From assembly GCF_007859075.1 (NCBI RefSeq), contig NZ_VOAK01000020.1, positions 186,001 through 250,000 on the forward strand: a DNA stretch of 64,000 nucleotides, given 5' to 3'. Under the pieces are notes generated by a model. It was given only the letters and a program-made list of their open reading frames with translations. It was not told where the DNA came from and made no database searches. The stretch comes from Gemmobacter aquaticus (GTDB taxonomy: Bacteria; Pseudomonadota; Alphaproteobacteria; Rhodobacterales; Rhodobacteraceae). The first letter of the stretch is position 1. Every line of letters starts with the position of its first letter. Shown here in pieces: positions 17,519 to 26,727 of this stretch. Both the position numbers and the translations under genes were made by a program.

Positions 17519-19471
17519 TCATGGCATCTCGGCGGCGGAAGAAAGTTCGCCAATGATCGCGTCCAGAGCCACCGTTTCCGTCCTGTTTTCACCCAGACGG
17601 CGGACCGAAACAGTGCGCTCCTCGACCTCTTTCATGCCGATGGCAAGGATCACCGGAACCTTGCCGACCGAGTGCTCGCGGACCTTGTAATTGATCTTTT
17701 CGTTCCGCGTATCGGCCTCGGCCCGGATGCCGGCCGACTTCAGGGCGGCGGTCACCTCGCGCACATAATCATCGGCGTCCGAGACGATCGAGGCCACCAC
17801 CACCTGACGCGGCGCCAGCCAGAACGGCAGTTTGCCGGCATAGTTTTCGATCAGGATGCCGATGAAACGCTCAAAGCTGCCCAGAACGGCGCGGTGCAAC
17901 ATGACCGGGCGGTGCTTGCCGCCATCCTCGCCGACATATTCCGCGCCAAGACGCATCGGCAGGTTGAAGTCGCACTGGAAGGTGCCGCATTGCCATTCGC
18001 GGCCGATCGCGTCGGTCAGCTTGAAGTCAAGCTTCGGCCCGTAGAAGGCCCCGTCGCCGGGGTTCACCTCATAGGGCAGGCCAAGGCTCTGGATTGCCTT
18101 CTCAAGGGCGCCTTCGGCCTTGTCCCAGATCTCGTCCGAGCCCACGCGCACGTCGGGCCGCGTCGACAGCTTGATGTCGAATTTCTCGAACCCGAGATCC
18201 TTGTAGACGCTGGAGAGCAATCCGATGAAGCCTGCGCATTCTGCCTCGATCTGGTCCTCGGTGCAGAAGATATGCGCGTCGTCCTGCGTGAAGCCGCGCA
18301 CCCGCATCAGACCGTGCATCGAGCCCGAGGATTCATAGCGGTGGCACGACCCGAACTCGGCCAGCCGCAAGGGCAGGTCGCGGTAGGATTTCAGGCCCTG
18401 ATTATAGACCTGCACATGGCAAGGGCAGTTCATCGGCTTCAGCGCGTTGATGCGCTTTTCCTTGGCGCCTTCCTCATCCACCTCCACGATGAACATGTTC
18501 TCGCGGTAGGCTTCCCAGTGGCCGGATTTCTCCCACAGCACGCGATCAACCACCTGCGGCGTCTTGATTTCCTTGTAGTCTGCAGCGCGCAGGCGCTTGC
18601 GCATATAGTCTTCCAGCGTGCGATAGACGGTCCAGCCGTTGGGGTGCCAGAACACCATCCCCGGCGCCTCTTCCTGTAGGTGGAACAGGTCCATCTCGCG
18701 GCCCAGCTTGCGGTGGTCACGCTTGGCGGCCTCTTCCAGCATGGTGAGGTGCGCTTTCAGATCGTCGCGGTTCTTGAAGGCCACGCCGTAGATGCGCTGC
18801 AACATGGGGCGCGATGCGTCGCCCAGCCAGTAGGCGCCGGCCACATGCGTCAGCTTGAAGGCATCGGCGGGCACTTGCCCGGTGTGCTGCAGATGGGGGC
18901 CGCGGCACAGGTCCTGCCAGTCGCCGTGCCAGTACATGCGGATGTCCTCGCCCTCGGGGATGCGGTCGAGAAGTTCCAGTTTGAAGGGCTCGCCGCGGCC
19001 ACGATAGTACTCGACCGCACGGGCACGTTCCCACAGCTCGGTCTTGACCGGTTCGCGCGCGTTGATGATCTGCTTCATCCGCGCCTCGATCTGGCCAAGG
19101 TCTTCGGGCGTGAAGGGCTCTTCACGGTCAAAGTCGTAGAACCAGCCGTGATCGCGCACCGGGCCGATGGTGACCTTCACATCCGGCCAGATTTCCTGCA
19201 CCGCACGGGCCATGATATGGGCGAGGTCGTGGCGGATCAGCTCCAGCGCCTGCGCGTCATCGGCCATCGTGTGAATGGCGATCGATGCATCCTGCGCGAT
19301 GGGCCATTGCAGGTCCCATTGCTTGCCCTCGACAGTGGCCGAGATCGCCTTCTTGGCAAGGCTCGTTGAAATCGAGGCCGCCACTTCGGCTGGCGTCACG
19401 CCTGCCGCGAATTCGCGCGTGTTCCCATCGGGGAATGTCAACGTGATGTTCTGGGGGGAATTCTGGCTCAT
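17519..19471 (-). CDS. thrS: Threonyl-tRNA synthetase
   Basis: A 650-residue class II synthetase that charges tRNA-Thr. The order is standard. An N-terminal TGS domain ([13 protein letters not shown]) is followed by the editing domain with [11 protein letters not shown] and the zinc ligands of the SAD region ([16 protein letters not shown]). The catalytic core contains motif 2 ([16 protein letters not shown]), [11 protein letters not shown] and motif 3 ([15 protein letters not shown]). The anticodon-binding domain at the C-terminus begins [12 protein letters not shown]. Length is normal. It is a single-gene unit, with tag divergent 160 bp upstream. Confidence 0.97.
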   Translation of the reverse strand: MSQNSPQNITLTFPDGNTREFAAGVTPAEVAASISTSLAKKAISATVEGKQWDLQWPIAQDASIAIHTMADDAQALELIRHDLAHIMARAVQEIWPDVKVTIGPVRDHGWFYDFDREEPFTPEDLGQIEARMKQIINAREPVKTELWERARAVEYYRGRGEPFKLELLDRIPEGEDIRMYWHGDWQDLCRGPHLQHTGQVPADAFKLTHVAGAYWLGDASRPMLQRIYGVAFKNRDDLKAHLTMLEEAAKRDHRKLGREMDLFHLQEEAPGMVFWHPNGWTVYRTLEDYMRKRLRAADYKEIKTPQVVDRVLWEKSGHWEAYRENMFIVEVDEEGAKEKRINALKPMNCPCHVQVYNQGLKSYRDLPLRLAEFGSCHRYESSGSMHGLMRVRGFTQDDAHIFCTEDQIEAECAGFIGLLSSVYKDLGFEKFDIKLSTRPDVRVGSDEIWDKAEGALEKAIQSLGLPYEVNPGDGAFYGPKLDFKLTDAIGREWQCGTFQCDFNLPMRLGAEYVGEDGGKHRPVMLHRAVLGSFERFIGILIENYAGKLPFWLAPRQVVVASIVSDADDYVREVTAALKSAGIRAEADTRNEKINYKVREHSVGKVPVILAIGMKEVEERTVSVRRLGENRTETVALDAIIGELSSAAEMP

Positions 19472-19632
19472 GGCCGGCTCCTCGTCGGTTTGGCGCCCAC
19501 GGAACGCCCGGTTGCGGGTATGGTCTGGGGCTTTTGCGCAATCACGCCGCCCGCGTCAAGCCGGTGGGGTGGTGGACTTGCCCGAGGGTGCCGCATCTGC
19601 AACGTTGTTGTGGGGTGATGCAGGGGGGCATG

Positions 19633-20301
19633 ATGCGCTCATTCGAGGAAATTCTGACCATCGCGGCAGAGCGCAAGGGGGGTGCCGACAAGGTGCTGGC
19701 CGGTGTCATGCCCTACAAGACTGCAGGCGAACTGGCCAGCATTCCGGACGACCGCTGGCTGGCCATGATGGCGAGGGGTATCTTTCAGGCGGGGATCAGC
19801 TGGACGGTGGTCGAAGCGAAATGGCCAGGCATTGAAGAGGCTTTCGCCGGGTTTGACGTGGGTCGCCTGTCGATGATGGATGATGGCTGGCTTGATGCGC
19901 TGCTCGTCGACACGCGGGTGATCCGCAGCGGCGCCAAGATCGCCGCCATACGCGACAACGCGGTCTTCATCCGCAGGGTGAACGAGGCGGAAGGCGGCTT
20001 TGCCCGCAAGGTGGCTGACTGGCCCGCCGGGGATTTCGCGGGCCTCCTGGATTGGCTCACCACCACCGGCAGCCGGCTCGGCGGAAACACTGGCGCCTAT
20101 ATGCTGCGGCAGATGGGGAAAGAGGGCTACCTTCTCTCAAAAGACGTTGTCGCAAGGCTGGTGGCCGAAGGGGTGATTGGTGGGCCGCCTACCTCACGCA
20201 AGGCAATGGCGGCGGTGCAGGCGGCGTTTGATCGCTGGCGCACGGAAAGCGGACAGTCCCTGAACACGATCAGCCGGGTTCTGGCGCAGAGCATCGGTTG
20301 A
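19633..20301 (+). CDS. tag: DNA-3-methyladenine glycosylase I
   Basis: A 222-residue base-excision repair enzyme of the Tag (COG2818) family. Visible family segments are MMARGIFQAGISWTVVEAKW, the FDV--RLSMMDDGW helix, RVIRSGAKIAAIRDNA, and PTSRKAMAAVQAAFDRW at the C-terminal end. The Cys/His zinc ligands of E. coli Tag are not apparent, which is common in this alphaproteobacterial branch. The start is uncertain between tandem ATGs at 19630 and 19633, preceded by GGGGGG; 19633 gives the better spacing. Confidence 0.75.
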   Translation: MRSFEEILTIAAERKGGADKVLAGVMPYKTAGELASIPDDRWLAMMARGIFQAGISWTVVEAKWPGIEEAFAGFDVGRLSMMDDGWLDALLVDTRVIRSGAKIAAIRDNAVFIRRVNEAEGGFARKVADWPAGDFAGLLDWLTTTGSRLGGNTGAYMLRQMGKEGYLLSKDVVARLVAEGVIGGPPTSRKAMAAVQAAFDRWRTESGQSLNTISRVLAQSIG

Positions 20302-20349
20302 GGCGGGCGCAGGCTTTCTGCTAGGGGTGCCTCAAGACTGGAGACGCCA

Positions 20350-21099
20350 ATGACCGATTTCTTGACGACAGCGCAGGGCCGCCGCATTGCCTATCACCGC
20401 CATCCGGGGCAGGGGCCGGGAGTGGTGTTCCTAGGGGGCTTCAAATCCGACATGACCGGCACCAAGGCGCAGCACCTGCAGGACTGGGCCGAGGCGAGGG
20501 GGCGCGCCTTTCTGCGCTTCGACTATTCGGGGCATGGTCAGTCGTCTGGAGACTTTCTGGAGGGCTGCATCGGGGACTGGGCGACAGATGCATCTGAGGT
20601 GATCCGCACCCTGACCGACGGGCCGCAGATCCTTGTCGGCTCATCGATGGGGGGCTGGATCGCGCTGCTGGTGGCGCGCGCGCAGCCTGAACGCGTCGCG
20701 GGCCTCGTCGGGATCGCGGCGGCGCCGGATTTTACCGAAGATCTGATGTGGGCGCAGTTCACCGAAGCAGAGCGCGCAGCACTTGCGACGGGGCGGGTCG
20801 AGCAACCCTCGGACTATTCGGAAGAGCCCTACATCATCACCCGCAAGCTGATCGAGGATGGCCGCCGTCATTTGGTCCTGCGCGACCCTCTGCCGCTGCC
20901 TTTCCCGGTGCGCCTGCTGCAAGGGACGGCGGATGTGGATGTGCCGTCAGAGGTGGCGCTGCGCCTGATGGCCCACGCCGAAAGCCCTGACCTTCGGCTG
21001 ACGCTCGTGAAGGGGGCGGATCATCGGTTTTCGACGCCTGCCTGTCTCGACCTCGTCATAGAAGCGGTCGAGGAGACGTCGATGCTTGTCAAATCCTGA
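20350..21099 (+). CDS. Alpha/beta hydrolase
   Basis: A 249-residue cytoplasmic serine hydrolase. The oxyanion region reads GVVFLGGFKSDMTGTKAQ, the nucleophile elbow is VGSSMGGWIAL (Ser near residue 99), the acid is in GTADVDVPSEV, and the His is in KGADHRFST. The closest look is to ABHD10-like thioesterases and small carboxylesterases. The physiological substrate is unknown. It lies 48 bp after tag and could share its transcript. Confidence 0.82.
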   Translation: MTDFLTTAQGRRIAYHRHPGQGPGVVFLGGFKSDMTGTKAQHLQDWAEARGRAFLRFDYSGHGQSSGDFLEGCIGDWATDASEVIRTLTDGPQILVGSSMGGWIALLVARAQPERVAGLVGIAAAPDFTEDLMWAQFTEAERAALATGRVEQPSDYSEEPYIITRKLIEDGRRHLVLRDPLPLPFPVRLLQGTADVDVPSEVALRLMAHAESPDLRLTLVKGADHRFSTPACLDLVIEAVEETSMLVKS

Positions 21100-21199
21100 C
21101 AACCGAAGGTATGCCGAGCATTTTTGGCGTTAGTAAAATCAAGGCCTTGGTTGTGTCCTCCAGACTTGGATCATCTGCCGGGCTTCAATCCTCGAACAT

Positions 21200-21233
21200 T
21201 AAACGAAAACGCCGGGGTATTGGCCCCGGCGTT
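21200..21233 (-). terminator. Intrinsic terminator of phaZ
   Basis: AACGCCGGGG (21208-21217) and CCCCGGCGTT (21224-21233) form a perfect 10-bp stem. On the minus strand it is followed by TTTTCGTTT (21200-21208), a classical Rho-independent terminator 26 bp beyond the phaZ stop. Confidence 0.92.
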
Positions 21234-21258
21234 CCAGCTTTGACCTGATACGAGAGGC

Positions 21259-22530
21259 CTACTTCGTCACCGCCAGCTTTACCGGCGATTTGCGCGGCTG
21301 GCCGGAGTTCGCGTCGATGAAGCTCAGCACCAGTGGGCGGATGTTCAGACGCCAGCTCTTGCCGGCGAAGATACCGTAGTGGCCCGCGCCCGGTTCCAGA
21401 TGGCTGGCCTTCTTGTCGTCGGGAAGGTTGGTCAGCAGCTTCAGCGCGGCGAGGCACTGGCCTGGGGCCGAGATGTCGTCCTTTTCACCCTCGACGATCT
21501 TCACTGCGACGCTGGTGATCGCGCCGAAGTCCACCTTCTTGCCGGCAACGGTAAAGTCGTTGCGCGCAATCTCGCGGTTCTTGAAGATGCGCTCGACGGT
21601 CGAGAGGTAGAACTCGGCCGTCATATCCATGACCGCCAGATACTCGTCGTAAAAACGGTTGTGGGCGTCATGGTCGGATGTTTCGCCCCGTGCGGCGCGC
21701 ATGACCTGATCAGCAAAGGCCTTTCCGTGGCGTTCAGCGTTCATCGACATGAAGCCGGCAAGTTGCAGAAGGCCCGGATAGACCAGTCGCCCCGCGCCCT
21801 TGTACTTGAAGCCCACCCGCTGGATGGCCCATTGCTCCAGCTGGCCCATGGTCACGCGGCGGCCAAAGTCGGTCACTTCGGTCGCTGCGGCATCAGGATC
21901 AACCGGGCCACCCATCAGCGTCAGTGACCGGGGCTGCGCGGCCGGATCCTCACCCGCCAGATAGGCGGTGGCGGCCAGTGTCAGAGGCACGGGTTGGCAA
22001 ACCGCAACCACATGGGTGTCGGGACCCAGATAACGCATGAAATCTACAAGGTAGAGCACATAGTCATCCACGTCGAACTTGCCGGCCGAAACCGGGATGT
22101 CGCGGGCATTGTGCCAATCGGTGACATAGACGTCGGCATCGGGCAGCAGCGAGGCAACAGTTGGGCGCAGAAGGGTTGCATAGTGACCCGACATCGGCGT
22201 CACCACGAGGATCTGGCGAGCCATCTTTTCGCGCCGGCGAACCGAGAAATGGATCAGGTTGCCAAAGTCACGCTCGACCACCGGCGTAATGTCGACCAAG
22301 TGGTCGGTGCCATCGGGGCCGACGATCGACCGGATGCCCCAGTCGGGTTTGGTCACCATGCGTGAGAAGGTGCGCTCGGTCACCTCGCCCCAGGCGGCCG
22401 TCAACTGGAAGATCGGGTTGGCAGACAAGGCGAACACGGGATACGACGCCATGGCGCGCGCAGTGGCGCCAAGCCACTCATTGGTGTTGCGCGCTGTTTC
22501 CATCAGGTCATAAGTGGCCATATACTTCAT
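21259..22530 (-). CDS. phaZ: Intracellular polyhydroxyalkanoate depolymerase
   Basis: A 423-residue granule-bound hydrolase that mobilises stored PHB. The nucleophile is Cys178 in VAVCQPVPL, the Cys variant of the lipase box that marks native-PHB depolymerases of the PhaZ1 type. Upstream is MARQILVVTPMSGHYATLLR with the oxyanion region, then DVYVTDWHNAR; the C-terminal His lies in PGAGHYGIF. The start MKYMATYDLMETA at 22530 has GAGGAGA upstream; the frame stays open further but that part is unlike the family. It is divergent from phaC across 108 bp that holds a TGC/GCA palindrome probably read by PhaR. Confidence 0.95.
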   Translation of the reverse strand: MKYMATYDLMETARNTNEWLGATARAMASYPVFALSANPIFQLTAAWGEVTERTFSRMVTKPDWGIRSIVGPDGTDHLVDITPVVERDFGNLIHFSVRRREKMARQILVVTPMSGHYATLLRPTVASLLPDADVYVTDWHNARDIPVSAGKFDVDDYVLYLVDFMRYLGPDTHVVAVCQPVPLTLAATAYLAGEDPAAQPRSLTLMGGPVDPDAAATEVTDFGRRVTMGQLEQWAIQRVGFKYKGAGRLVYPGLLQLAGFMSMNAERHGKAFADQVMRAARGETSDHDAHNRFYDEYLAVMDMTAEFYLSTVERIFKNREIARNDFTVAGKKVDFGAITSVAVKIVEGEKDDISAPGQCLAALKLLTNLPDDKKASHLEPGAGHYGIFAGKSWRLNIRPLVLSFIDANSGQPRKSPVKLAVTK

Positions 22531-22599
22531 GGGCGTCTCCTCGAGCGCTGGGCCGTGGCACAAAACCGGTCCCACAGGCGCAGGGGAACCGGGCAATAA

Positions 22600-22614
22600 T
22601 TGCTGCATCTGCAA
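22600..22614. promoter_or_regulatory. Candidate PhaR-like site between phaZ and phaC
   Basis: TTGC-N7-GCAA at 22600-22614 is a short palindrome whose core contains CTGC-N4-GCA, close to the CTGC-N3-GCAG operators seen before phaP. It lies 25 bp upstream of phaC and 70 bp upstream of phaZ. Confidence 0.4.
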
Positions 22615-22638
22615 AAAGTGTAGGGGGGAAAGATCAAT

Positions 22639-24432
22639 ATGACAACTGAGACCAAGGACCAAGCGGCGCGGCTTGAACGTCTGAACGCCAATCTTGCCAA
22701 GGTTGATGAGTTGTCAAAGCGGCTGGCAGCGGCACTTGCGCGTCGCAAACAGGCTGATCCGGCCCTTTCCGGGCCCTCGCAAGAGGTCTACATGAAGGCT
22801 GCTGCGGCCTATGTTGCCGAAATGATGCAGAACCCTTCCAAAATCATAGAGCAGCAGGTGGGCTACTGGGGCAAGACGCTGAAGCACTATGTGGAGGCGC
22901 AGCATGCCCTTTCGCAGGGCGAATTGAAGGCCCCCGCCGACCCAGGGCCGAGTGATCGCCGATTCGCGAACCCCCTGTGGGAGACGCATCCGTTCTTCAA
23001 TTACCTCAAGCAGCAGTATCTCATGGGGTCCGAGGCGATTACCGGTGCGCTCTCCGGTCTAGACCGGCTGGATGCGGTCGATCGTCGCCGGGTGGAGTAT
23101 TTCACGCGACAGATCGTCGACATGATGTCTCCCACGAACTTTCTTGGCACGAACCCTGACGCCTTGGAAAAGGCAGTCGCCACCGACGGCGAAAGCCTTG
23201 TGCAGGGGCTCGAGAACCTTGTTCGGGATATCGAGGCGAACAACGGCGATCTGCTGGTGACGCTGGCCGATAAAGAGGCCTTCCGGGTGGGCGAGAACAT
23301 CGCCACGACACCGGGCGCGGTGGTGTTTCGCAACAAGATGTTCGAGCTGATCCAGTACACCCCGACGACCGAGAAGGTGCATCAGACGCCGCTTCTGATC
23401 TTCCCGCCGTGGATCAACAAATTCTACATTCTTGATCTGAAACCGGCGAACAGCCTGATCAAATGGATCGTCGACCAAGGCTTTACCCTGTTCGTGGTCA
23501 GCTGGGTGAACCCTGATGCCAGCTACCGCGACGTGGGCCTCGATGACTACGTCCGTGACGGCTATCTGGCTGCGATCGAAGAGACAAAGCGCATCACGGG
23601 TGAAAAGCAGATCAATGCGGTAGGCTATTGCATCGCGGGAACCACGCTGAGCCTGACGCTGGCGTATCTGCAGCAGATCGGTGACAAGTCGATCAAGTCG
23701 GCCACCTTCTTTACGACACTGACCGATTTCTCTGATCCCGGCGAAGTGGGTGTCTTTCTCGATGATGACTTCGTCGACGGGATCGAGCGCCAGGTCGCCG
23801 TCGACGGGGTGCTCGACAAGTTCTTCATGAGCCGAACCTTCAGCTTCCTGCGCTCGAACGACCTGATCTATCAGCCGGCAATCAAGAGCTACATGATGGG
23901 CGAGGCACCGCCCGCCTTTGACCTTCTGTTCTGGAACGGGGATGGCACCAACCTCCCGGCACGCATGTCGGTCGAATATCTGCGCGGGCTTTGCCAGCGC
24001 GACGAGTTTGCGCAAGGCGGCTTCACCATCCTTGGCCACAAGGTGCACCTGTCCGACGTGAAGGTTCCGCTGGCGGCGATCGCCTGTGAGACTGACCATA
24101 TCGCCGCCTGGAAGGGCAGCTTCAATGGCATTCGGCAGATGGGGTCAAAGGACAAGACCTTCATCATGTCGCAAAGCGGGCATATCGCCGGGATCATCAA
24201 TCCGCCGTCGAAGGGCAAGTACGGCCACTATGTAAACGAGGGCCCCATGACCACGCCCGAGGAATGGCTGGCGGGCGCCACATTCCACAAGTCGAGCTGG
24301 TGGCCGATGTGGGGAGAGTGGCTCGCCAAGCGATCGGGGCGACAAATCGCGGCCCGCATCCCAGGCGATTCGGATCATCCCGTACTGGCACCCGCGCCGG
24401 GCACCTATGTTAAGGCTGTGCCAGCGGCTTGA
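22639..24432 (+). CDS. phaC: Class I poly(3-hydroxyalkanoate) synthase
   Basis: A 597-residue polymerase that links 3-hydroxyacyl-CoA units into granules. The catalytic Cys331 sits in the lipase-like box GYCIAGTT. The partner Asp is in IACETDHIAAW and the His in SQSGHIAGIINPP. The N-terminal PhaC_N region includes NPLWETHPFFNYLKQQYLM, and the conserved TPLLIFPPWINKFYILDL precedes the box. Length matches class I enzymes (about 590). GGGGGGAAAG precedes the ATG. The order phaC-phaP-phaR with divergent phaZ is the Rhodobacter/Paracoccus arrangement. Confidence 0.97.
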   Translation: MTTETKDQAARLERLNANLAKVDELSKRLAAALARRKQADPALSGPSQEVYMKAAAAYVAEMMQNPSKIIEQQVGYWGKTLKHYVEAQHALSQGELKAPADPGPSDRRFANPLWETHPFFNYLKQQYLMGSEAITGALSGLDRLDAVDRRRVEYFTRQIVDMMSPTNFLGTNPDALEKAVATDGESLVQGLENLVRDIEANNGDLLVTLADKEAFRVGENIATTPGAVVFRNKMFELIQYTPTTEKVHQTPLLIFPPWINKFYILDLKPANSLIKWIVDQGFTLFVVSWVNPDASYRDVGLDDYVRDGYLAAIEETKRITGEKQINAVGYCIAGTTLSLTLAYLQQIGDKSIKSATFFTTLTDFSDPGEVGVFLDDDFVDGIERQVAVDGVLDKFFMSRTFSFLRSNDLIYQPAIKSYMMGEAPPAFDLLFWNGDGTNLPARMSVEYLRGLCQRDEFAQGGFTILGHKVHLSDVKVPLAAIACETDHIAAWKGSFNGIRQMGSKDKTFIMSQSGHIAGIINPPSKGKYGHYVNEGPMTTPEEWLAGATFHKSSWWPMWGEWLAKRSGRQIAARIPGDSDHPVLAPAPGTYVKAVPAA

Positions 24433-24480
24433 ATCTCCAGAATATTCAGACAATTGGCTGATGTGTGTCGTAGCGTCACG

Positions 24481-24491
24481 CTGCGTTGCAG
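24481..24491. promoter_or_regulatory. PhaR operator 1 upstream of phaP
   Basis: CTGCGTTGCAG is an exact CTGC-N3-GCAG palindrome, the operator form established for PhaR in Rhodobacter/Paracoccus. It is centred 28 bp from the second copy, almost three helical turns, so two PhaR units could bind on nearly the same face. Confidence 0.82.
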
Positions 24492-24508
24492 AAACTTCAC
24501 TTGATTTT

Positions 24509-24519
24509 CTGCACTGCAG
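24509..24519. promoter_or_regulatory. PhaR operator 2 upstream of phaP
   Basis: CTGCACTGCAG is a second exact CTGC-N3-GCAG palindrome, next to the AT-rich stretch CATATATATGAT (24520-24531) that may include the -10 of the phaP promoter. Repressor bound here would block RNA polymerase. Confidence 0.82.
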
Positions 24520-24583
24520 CATATATATGATGGTGACAGGAAACGGGCATCGCTCCTCCCTGCCCGAGCTATGGAGAATGAAG

Positions 24584-25036
24584 ATGACGAAGACCCCCGA
24601 TATCACCAAAGTCATGCAGGACATGATGGCCTCGTTCCCGGTTGACGCTTCGGCGTTCCAGAACGCCTTCAAGACCCAAGCAGCCATGGGTGAGAAATTC
24701 ACCAAGGTTGCTCTGGAAGCTGCTGACAAGTCCACCGAGATCAGCTCGAAGTGGGCCAAGGACACCATCGCCAAGCTGACGGAAACCGCCAAGGCCAAGG
24801 CTGACCCGTCGGAATACTCGAAAGCCGTGACCGACTTCGCGTCGGCTGCTGCTGAACTGGCCGCTGAAAATCTGGCAGCTTTCGCCGAAGTTGCGAAGAA
24901 AGTTCAGATGGAAACCGTCGAGCTGATGCTGGCTGCTGGCAAGGACGCTTCGGAAGAAGCCCAGGCCGCCGTCAAGAAAGCCACCGCCGATGCGACCTCG
25001 GCCGTGAAGAAGGCTGCTGCTGCAGCTGCGAAGTGA
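24584..25036 (+). CDS. phaP: Phasin (PHA granule-coat protein)
   Basis: A 150-residue amphipathic helical protein that covers granules and controls their number and size. It starts MTKTPDITKVMQDMMASFPV, the rhodobacterial phasin opening, and continues as Ala/Lys/Glu-rich helix ending in VKKAAAAAAK. The start at 24584 has GGAG seven bases upstream; ATG 24578 would add two residues. Two PhaR operators precede it and a strong terminator follows, fitting a highly expressed monocistronic message that is derepressed when PHB granules titrate PhaR. Confidence 0.93.
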   Translation: MTKTPDITKVMQDMMASFPVDASAFQNAFKTQAAMGEKFTKVALEAADKSTEISSKWAKDTIAKLTETAKAKADPSEYSKAVTDFASAAAELAAENLAAFAEVAKKVQMETVELMLAAGKDASEEAQAAVKKATADATSAVKKAAAAAAK

Positions 25037-25085
25037 TCTGACAGGCATCCACGGCCCACTCCTCCCGGGCAAGGGGATGCACAGG

Positions 25086-25139
25086 GGGCGGATCTCGGGG
25101 TAACCCGGGGTCCGCCCTATTCTTTTTCTTTGCTTTTTT
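25086..25139 (+). terminator. Intrinsic terminator of phaP
   Basis: GGGCGGA (25086-25092) pairs with TCCGCCC (25111-25117), with a further GGG/CCC stem inside, followed by a T-rich tail at 25119-25139 (tattctttttctttgc, then six T). Confidence 0.9.
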
Positions 25140-25194
25140 GTCGACCCGTGGCCTAAGGTTCTGCACATGCACAACGACTGCGGAGGGGCCTGCC

Positions 25195-25761
25195 ATGGCA
25201 AACACCGATAAACCGCTTCTGATCAAGCGCTATGCCAGCCGACGCCTCTACAATACCGAAACCAGCGACTACGTGACGCTTGAGGATATTGCAGGTTTCA
25301 TCCGCGCCGGGCGAGAGGTGCAGATCGTAGATCTGAAATCGGGCGATGATCTGACGCGTCAGTATCTGCTGCAGATCGTGGCCGAGCATGAAAGCAAAGG
25401 CGAGAACGTCTTGCCGATCAACGTGCTCACGGATCTTGTTCGATCCTACACCACGGGGATGAATTCGGTTGTGCCGCAGTTCCTCGCCGCCTCGTTCGAG
25501 ATGCTGCGCGATGGGCAGTCGAAGATGCTGGAAAACCTGACGAATTTCCCGAACCCCATGGCCGCGATGCCGGGCTTTGATGCGATGCGCAAGCAGCAGG
25601 AAGCCTTCATGAAGACCATGATGGGTGGCCTTCCCGGCTGGAGCAGCACAGGCCCTGCGCCTGACGATGAGGGGCGGACGCCTGAGGGTGGCACCAGTGA
25701 CGAGCTTGCCGCCATCAAGAAGCAGCTTGCCGAACTTCAGGCCAAGCTTTCCAAGCTCTGA
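25195..25761 (+). CDS. phaR: Polyhydroxyalkanoate synthesis repressor
   Basis: A 188-residue DNA- and PHB-binding repressor. The PHB_acc_N domain opens with IKRYASRRLYNTETSDYVTLE at about residues 10-30 (written in parts: KRYASRRLYNTE, SDYVTLEDI). It is followed by the PHB_acc domain with DLKSGDDLTRQYLLQI and PINVLTDLVRSY. The C-terminal coiled tail (ELAAIKKQLAELQAKLSKL) is usual. CGGAGGGG precedes ATG 25195. It is expected to bind CTGC-N3-GCAG sites before phaP and to be released by nascent PHB, which makes the cluster self-regulating. Confidence 0.95.
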   Translation: MANTDKPLLIKRYASRRLYNTETSDYVTLEDIAGFIRAGREVQIVDLKSGDDLTRQYLLQIVAEHESKGENVLPINVLTDLVRSYTTGMNSVVPQFLAASFEMLRDGQSKMLENLTNFPNPMAAMPGFDAMRKQQEAFMKTMMGGLPGWSSTGPAPDDEGRTPEGGTSDELAAIKKQLAELQAKLSKL

Positions 25762-25764
25762 CCG

Positions 25765-26727
25765 ATGACGCAATCCACAGGGCGCGTCACGCTCTGGGGG
25801 ATCGAGGTCTTTCTTGCCATTGCCGAGGAAGGCTCGATTTCTGCCGCGGCGCGGCGACTGGGGTCCAGCCCATCGGCGGTCAGTCAGCAGCTTTCCGGGC
25901 TTGAGACCACGCTTGGCGCGCAGCTGTTTGACCGTGGCGCGCGGCCGGTTCGACTGACATCTGCGGGAATGGTCCTGAGGCGTCACGCGCAAGTGATGGT
26001 CAGCGCCGCACATGCGGCGCAGACAGAACTCGCAATGTCAGACCTGACGGGCATCGGTTCGTTGCGCCTTGGGGTGATCGAGGATCTGGACGCCGATGTG
26101 ACGCCGCGCCTGCTGGCCGAACTTGCGGCCGAGATGCAGACCTGTCGCTTTCTTCTGGAAACCGGACCCAGCCACCGTTTGCGCGACGAGCTTGAGGCGC
26201 GCGCGCTCGATATCGTGGTGGCCGCCGATCTGGGCGCCGCGCGCGCACCTGAAACGGGGCTCGAGATCCATCCGCTCATTTGTGATCCGTTCGTCGTGGT
26301 GGCTCCGCTGGGATCGGCTGCGGATGCAGAGGCGCTGCGGACGCTTCCCTATATCCGCTATTCGTCGCGCCATCACATGGGGCGACAGATCGGCGCTCAT
26401 CTTGCGGCCCTGAACCTCGATCCGGCTGGCCGTTTTGAGCTCGACAGCTATCACGCCATTCTGGCCATGGTTGCGGCGGGGCAGGGCTGGGCGATCCTCA
26501 CGCCGCTGGCCTGGCATCATGTGGCGCGCTTTCAGGCCGATGTCGGCGTATCACCCCTGCCGTTTGGCCGGTTGGAGCGAACGATTACCCTCTGCGCGCG
26601 GGCAGGCGCGCTGCAGGGCCTGCCCGCCGCCCTTGCGGCCCGCCTGCGCGCGCAGCTTGACGCGCAGGTCGTGTCACCCGCCCTCGCGCGTTGGCCCTGG
26701 ATGCGAGAGAGCTTCAGGCTGCTTTAG
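25765..26727 (+). CDS. LysR-family transcriptional regulator
   Basis: A 320-residue activator or repressor with an N-terminal winged helix (GSISAAARRLGSSPSAVSQQLSGLE, given in parts: SISAAARRLGSSPSAVS, LETTLGAQLFDRGARP). A periplasmic-binding-like effector domain follows from about residue 90 (GSLRLGVIEDLDADVTPRLL). It starts 3 bp after phaR but has no evident PHA role. Its 3' end overlaps the convergent aminotransferase gene by 14 bp. The target may be the minus-strand amine cluster; nothing in the sequence proves that. Confidence 0.9.
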   Translation: MTQSTGRVTLWGIEVFLAIAEEGSISAAARRLGSSPSAVSQQLSGLETTLGAQLFDRGARPVRLTSAGMVLRRHAQVMVSAAHAAQTELAMSDLTGIGSLRLGVIEDLDADVTPRLLAELAAEMQTCRFLLETGPSHRLRDELEARALDIVVAADLGAARAPETGLEIHPLICDPFVVVAPLGSAADAEALRTLPYIRYSSRHHMGRQIGAHLAALNLDPAGRFELDSYHAILAMVAAGQGWAILTPLAWHHVARFQADVGVSPLPFGRLERTITLCARAGALQGLPAALAARLRAQLDAQVVSPALARWPWMRESFRLL

